Shown here in pieces: positions 41,800-43,801 of a stretch of DNA of 43,801 nt. Below the pieces are notes generated by a model. It did not search any database. It was not told the origin of the DNA and saw only the letters and a program-made list of their open reading frames with translations. Origin of the DNA: Alphaproteobacteria bacterium (GTDB lineage: Bacteria; Pseudomonadota; Alphaproteobacteria; UBA2966); contig JAGWAU010000019.1 in assembly GCA_021296255.1 (NCBI GenBank), forward strand, positions 1 to 43,801. The letters are read 5' to 3'. The position numbers and the translations under genes were made by a program. The number at the start of each line of letters is the position of its first letter. Position 1 is the first letter of the stretch.

Positions 41800-42222
41800 C
41801 TACCGGTGATTTACGGTCGGTCGATCCTCCGCAATCCATTGGGCGATGCCCCCGTGCACGTTGTGGACACGCCGGTATCCGAACTGTCTGTCCAACAAGC
41901 GGCTAACCACATTGCTGCGCCCACCGCTGTGGCAAATGATCGCGATGGGTTCATCAGGGACCGCAATGGCGGCAAGCTCCGACATCCAGGCGCGAACGTC
42001 GTAGCGTCCGCGCGAGTCGAAAAAGGTCAGCAAGTGACTTCCTTGAATGATGCCGGTCCTGTTCCATTCCTCCGGGGTTCGGACGTCAACGACTGGCACC
42101 CCGCCTGCCAGCAACCGCTCGAGCGCGATGTTGTCGATGTTGGTGACCTCCGCACGAAGCGGCGTACCGCCAGCGAGGAACGCGACGACGAGGAATATCG
42201 GGTACTGCAGCAGTTTGAAAAT
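41800..42222 (-). CDS. Exported single-domain rhodanese (probable ATT start)
   Basis: The rhodanese core is clear: GGVPVVDVRTPEEWNRTG, the active-site loop CHSGGRS with the sulfur-carrying cysteine (Cys97) and HNVHGGIAQWIA. Starting at TTG 42114 would truncate the fold. The frame extends upstream to a stop at 42247-42249, and translation from ATT 42222 gives (M)FKLLQYPIFLVVAFLAGG then TPLRA, a textbook signal peptide ending before EVTNID. No ATG or GTG exists in that extension. A CAGGA sequence lies eight bases before the ATT. I therefore propose a 140-residue periplasmic protein with a rare ATT start. Function: transfer of sulfane sulfur to a thiol or cyanide-like acceptor. Confidence 0.75.
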   Translation of the reverse strand: MFKLLQYPIFLVVAFLAGGTPLRAEVTNIDNIALERLLAGGVPVVDVRTPEEWNRTGIIQGSHLLTFFDSRGRYDVRAWMSELAAIAVPDEPIAIICHSGGRSNVVSRLLDRQFGYRRVHNVHGGIAQWIAEDRPTVNHR

Positions 42223-42289
42223 TTCGATTATTCCTGCGCAGCTTAATCAAATGGAAATTCCGATTGCATTCATAATAGGGTTGGACGGT

Positions 42290-42339
42290 ACCATCGCAAT
42301 AATTCTCGACCCAAATAATACCATTGGTCATGCGATGGT
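42290..42339. promoter_or_regulatory. Perfect 9-bp inverted repeat in the rhodanese-glutaredoxin divergent region
   Basis: ACCATCGCA (42290-42298) and TGCGATGGT (42331-42339) are exact inverted copies, 32 bases apart, in the AT-rich 143-base gap between the divergent rhodanese and glutaredoxin-like genes. The right arm ends 26 bases before ATG 42366. The centres of the two arms are about four helical turns apart, which would suit a regulator binding two sites, or the sequence could fold as a leader hairpin. Between the arms are AAATAATA and CCATTGG. Confidence 0.4.
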
Positions 42340-42365
42340 TTGAGGAGAACGAAGAGGCAGGAACC

Positions 42366-42998
42366 ATGTCTGTCGCCGAACCCGCCGCCGTTCCGGTTAC
42401 CATCACCCTTTATCGTTGGGCGGGTGCATGGGGACCGTTCAAGGTCAGCATTCCGTGCGGCGAATGCTCGCTAACCCTTGATGTCATCAATGACACGCTG
42501 GCATGCGAACTCGAGGGTATCCCCGTTACGGTCGACGTTCGCGAATGGCTCAGCGAATGGTGGCGCCCCCTTCCCAAAGGAGGTTGGCACGCCCCTATCG
42601 TCATCGTGGAGGGACGGCTTGTCAGTCAGGGACACGCCCTCAACCGCGGCGTTCTGACGGAGGCGGTGATCGATGCCTGGGCACGCCGCAGCACACCGGT
42701 GGGCAACCATCTGTTCGGCAAGGAGACCTGCCCGCACTGTGTCCGCGCCAAGGGCTACCTTGCCGAGGCGGGAATGGAATTCGCCTACCACGACGTGGTG
42801 CGCGATCCCCGCGCGCTTTACGAGATGCTGGCGCGGGTCAAACCGATCGTCGGGCCCAAGACGCCCATCACGGTACCGCAGATCTGGTTGGACGGCGTCT
42901 ATGTCGGCGGCGCCGATATGCTCGGCAAGGTGCTCGAACGCGAAGTCGAGCCCAACCCCGACCGGGGTCGGTGTTCGCTGTCACCACCGGCCGCCTAG
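42366..42998 (+). CDS. Double thioredoxin-fold protein: CGEC domain fused to glutaredoxin
   Basis: 210 residues from ATG 42366 (CAGGA upstream). The N-terminal ~105 residues look like a divergent thioredoxin-fold domain: ITLYRWAGAWG strand, CGEC (Cys31, Cys34) at the head of a helix, VTVDVREW, and HAPIVIVEGRLVSQG in the place of the cis-Pro/substrate loop. Residues ~114-200 are a standard glutaredoxin with active site CPHC (Cys122, Cys125), TVPQIWLDG cis-Pro loop and GGADML. Both domains keep two cysteines. No signal peptide, so it is cytoplasmic. It may supply electrons to peroxidase-fold neighbours (OsmC, AhpD-like). It is divergent from the rhodanese gene; a hairpin follows the stop. Confidence 0.83.
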   Translation: MSVAEPAAVPVTITLYRWAGAWGPFKVSIPCGECSLTLDVINDTLACELEGIPVTVDVREWLSEWWRPLPKGGWHAPIVIVEGRLVSQGHALNRGVLTEAVIDAWARRSTPVGNHLFGKETCPHCVRAKGYLAEAGMEFAYHDVVRDPRALYEMLARVKPIVGPKTPITVPQIWLDGVYVGGADMLGKVLEREVEPNPDRGRCSLSPPAA

Positions 42999-43013
42999 AA
43001 CCGACCGCAAGTG

Positions 43014-43033
43014 TGGCGCGTTGCTAGGCGCCA
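43014..43033 (+). terminator. Hairpin after the double thioredoxin-fold gene
   Basis: TGGCGC (43014-43019) and GCGCCA (43028-43033) form a perfect 6-bp stem with an 8-base loop, 16 bases after the stop codon. No U-run follows. The remaining stretch to 43701 contains no coding region I can support; it holds a tRNA-like but too-short inverted repeat at 43365-43421. Confidence 0.35.
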
Positions 43034-43701
43034 AAGCCTGAACACCCGTTCGGCCAGAGAGCTGCGATGATCTTCTCCGACGGCTGTCGGGGAAGCCGGG
43101 CGTTGCGACCGGAGGTCTTGACGTGCAGTGCGAAGGCCGCGGGGCGATGGTCTCCTTCCGGCCTCCTGGACGTACGCCCCTCTCCATGCTTTTCCTTCCT
43201 CGCCCTCCGGTTCCGCGGCCGGCCGGCCGATCGGGGAGGCAAGAGCGCGCGTGGGGGTGCCTGTTGGCCCACCGGGGCAACCGAGCCGCTGTCATGGCCG
43301 GCGACTTCAATCATGACCTGAAGGCTTTCCTTTTCCCCATCGATCCGTCCTCCCGGAAATCCTTTCCCTCCGGCGGACTTGAACCTCCACTCCGGCAGTG
43401 TCATACGGTTTCTCGGAGGGATTCGATACGTCATCTCATACATCCGCACAGCCATGCGCACTCTCGGACGGCCTCGAATGGCCTCGGTTGGAAATAGCCG
43501 CCTGTCGGAGTAAGGTCGGCCGCGCTCCGTTCTGCACAGGCGAAACTCTTATGGTGGGCGTCCAAAGCGGAGGCAAGCGTACGCAAGAACGAAACTGAGA
43601 TGATCGATAGAGGGAAAGCACCTGCGGCGACGCTGGACGGCTAAGTTGGCGGGTCGATCACCTCGATCCCCCGTATCTCGTTTAAAACCCGGTTGGATGG
43701 A

Positions 43702-43801
43702 TGACTCCCAAGAAGATCATCGGCGCTCTCGCGGTCGCCGGCGCACTGACAGCCTTCGCGGCAATATCGAGCCACGCAGCGACACTCGATAAGGTGAAGG
43801 C
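43702..43801 (+). CDS. Amino-acid ABC transporter substrate-binding protein, 5' end only (AapJ-like)
   Basis: Only 33 codons are inside the window. They encode a typical signal peptide (KKIIGALAVAGALTAFAA then ISSHA) followed by ATLDKVKA. The mature start ATLDxVKA is the usual N-terminus of general L-amino-acid binding proteins of the AapJ/BztA type in alphaproteobacteria. ATG 43702 is preceded by a weak GGTTGG. Periplasmic location is predicted. The call rests on the signal peptide and eight mature residues, so the exact subfamily is uncertain. Confidence 0.6.

Noticed and set aside
43365..43421. tRNA-like element on the minus strand (GGTTCAAGTCC T-loop-like sequence and 7-base acceptor-like arms TCCCTCC/GGAGGGA)
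   Set aside because: Only about 57 bases separate the arms, too short for a tRNA; one T-stem mismatch; no D-arm or anticodon arm can be placed. At most a degenerate remnant or chance.
43024..43497. Overlapping frames of 85-145 codons on both strands between the glutaredoxin-like gene and the right edge
   Set aside because: No motifs, no good ribosome binding sites, and mutually overlapping; left as non-coding.
1..43801. Mobile elements, CRISPR arrays, origins or attachment sites
   Set aside because: I saw no transposase or integrase motifs, no terminal inverted repeats with target duplications, and no regularly spaced short repeats; the only clear repeats are the Calx-beta units inside a gene.

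Overview
The window is high-GC bacterial DNA (low-to-mid 60s percent by eye) with the gene content of a chromosomal accessory/metabolic region of an alphaproteobacterium. That assignment is an inference from the circularly permuted ATP-grasp/alpha-E/transglutaminase triplet, the AapJ-like amino-acid binding protein at the right edge, Opp- and ProU-type ABC transporters, paired EamA exporters and orphan CoxL/XdhB-type molybdenum hydroxylase subunits. A marine or host-associated Rhodospirillales-like heterotroph would fit, but nothing here fixes the genus. I found no rRNA, intact tRNA, insertion sequence, integrase or CRISPR array.

Layout, left to right. (1) 1-3.54 kb: a large surface protein with Calx-beta-like repeats, an autotransporter-like barrel and a C-terminal SPOR domain, cut by the window edge and broken by an 8-base and a 1-base deletion. 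(2) 4.0-4.5 kb: a small unrecognised gene. (3) 4.86-8.3 kb (minus): a tight operon of circularly permuted ATP-grasp enzyme, alpha-E protein and transglutaminase. It diverges from a SAM-dependent methyltransferase across a promoter carrying a perfect 12-bp palindrome. (4) 9.66-11.4 kb: an NCS2 nucleobase permease with an anti-sigma-kinase-like C-terminal domain. (5) 11.56-14.55 kb (minus): a glycine-betaine/proline ABC importer. (6) 14.8-20.3 kb (minus): a complete oligopeptide-type ABC importer (OppABCDF order), preceded on the same strand by an orphan molybdenum hydroxylase large subunit (20.5-22.9 kb). (7) 22.96-28.3 kb (plus): sulfatase, AgaI/NagB-type amino-sugar-phosphate isomerase, ROK protein and two Gfo/Idh/MocA oxidoreductases, read as a sulfated amino-sugar catabolic cluster. 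(8) 28.3-37.8 kb: a second orphan molybdenum hydroxylase in an operon with an amidase and a 69-residue GatC/AtzG-like partner; a Cys-less Asp/Glu/hydantoin-racemase relative; an arylformamidase-like hydrolase; a second amidase; and two tandem EamA transporters. This is possibly a pathway for a nitrogen heterocycle or amide. (9) 37.8-43 kb: a redox/sulfur group comprising a YHS protein, an OsmC protein plus flavin monooxygenase, an AhpD-like protein, an exported rhodanese and a double thioredoxin-fold/glutaredoxin protein. (10) The right edge holds the first 100 bases of an amino-acid-binding protein gene.

The strongest new observation is an unannotated SAM-I-clan riboswitch at about 38584-38662. 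Its promoter lies just upstream, and the P4 helix usual for SAM-I is missing. It sits in the leader of the OsmC-flavin monooxygenase operon, an unusual target. It is followed by two hairpins and a 25-codon leader reading frame with its own Shine-Dalgarno sequence.

Functionally the window reads as uptake (nucleobases, betaine, peptides or oligosaccharides, amino acids) placed among catabolic modules for amino sugars and amides/heterocycles, with a redox-defence module under S-adenosylmethionine control.
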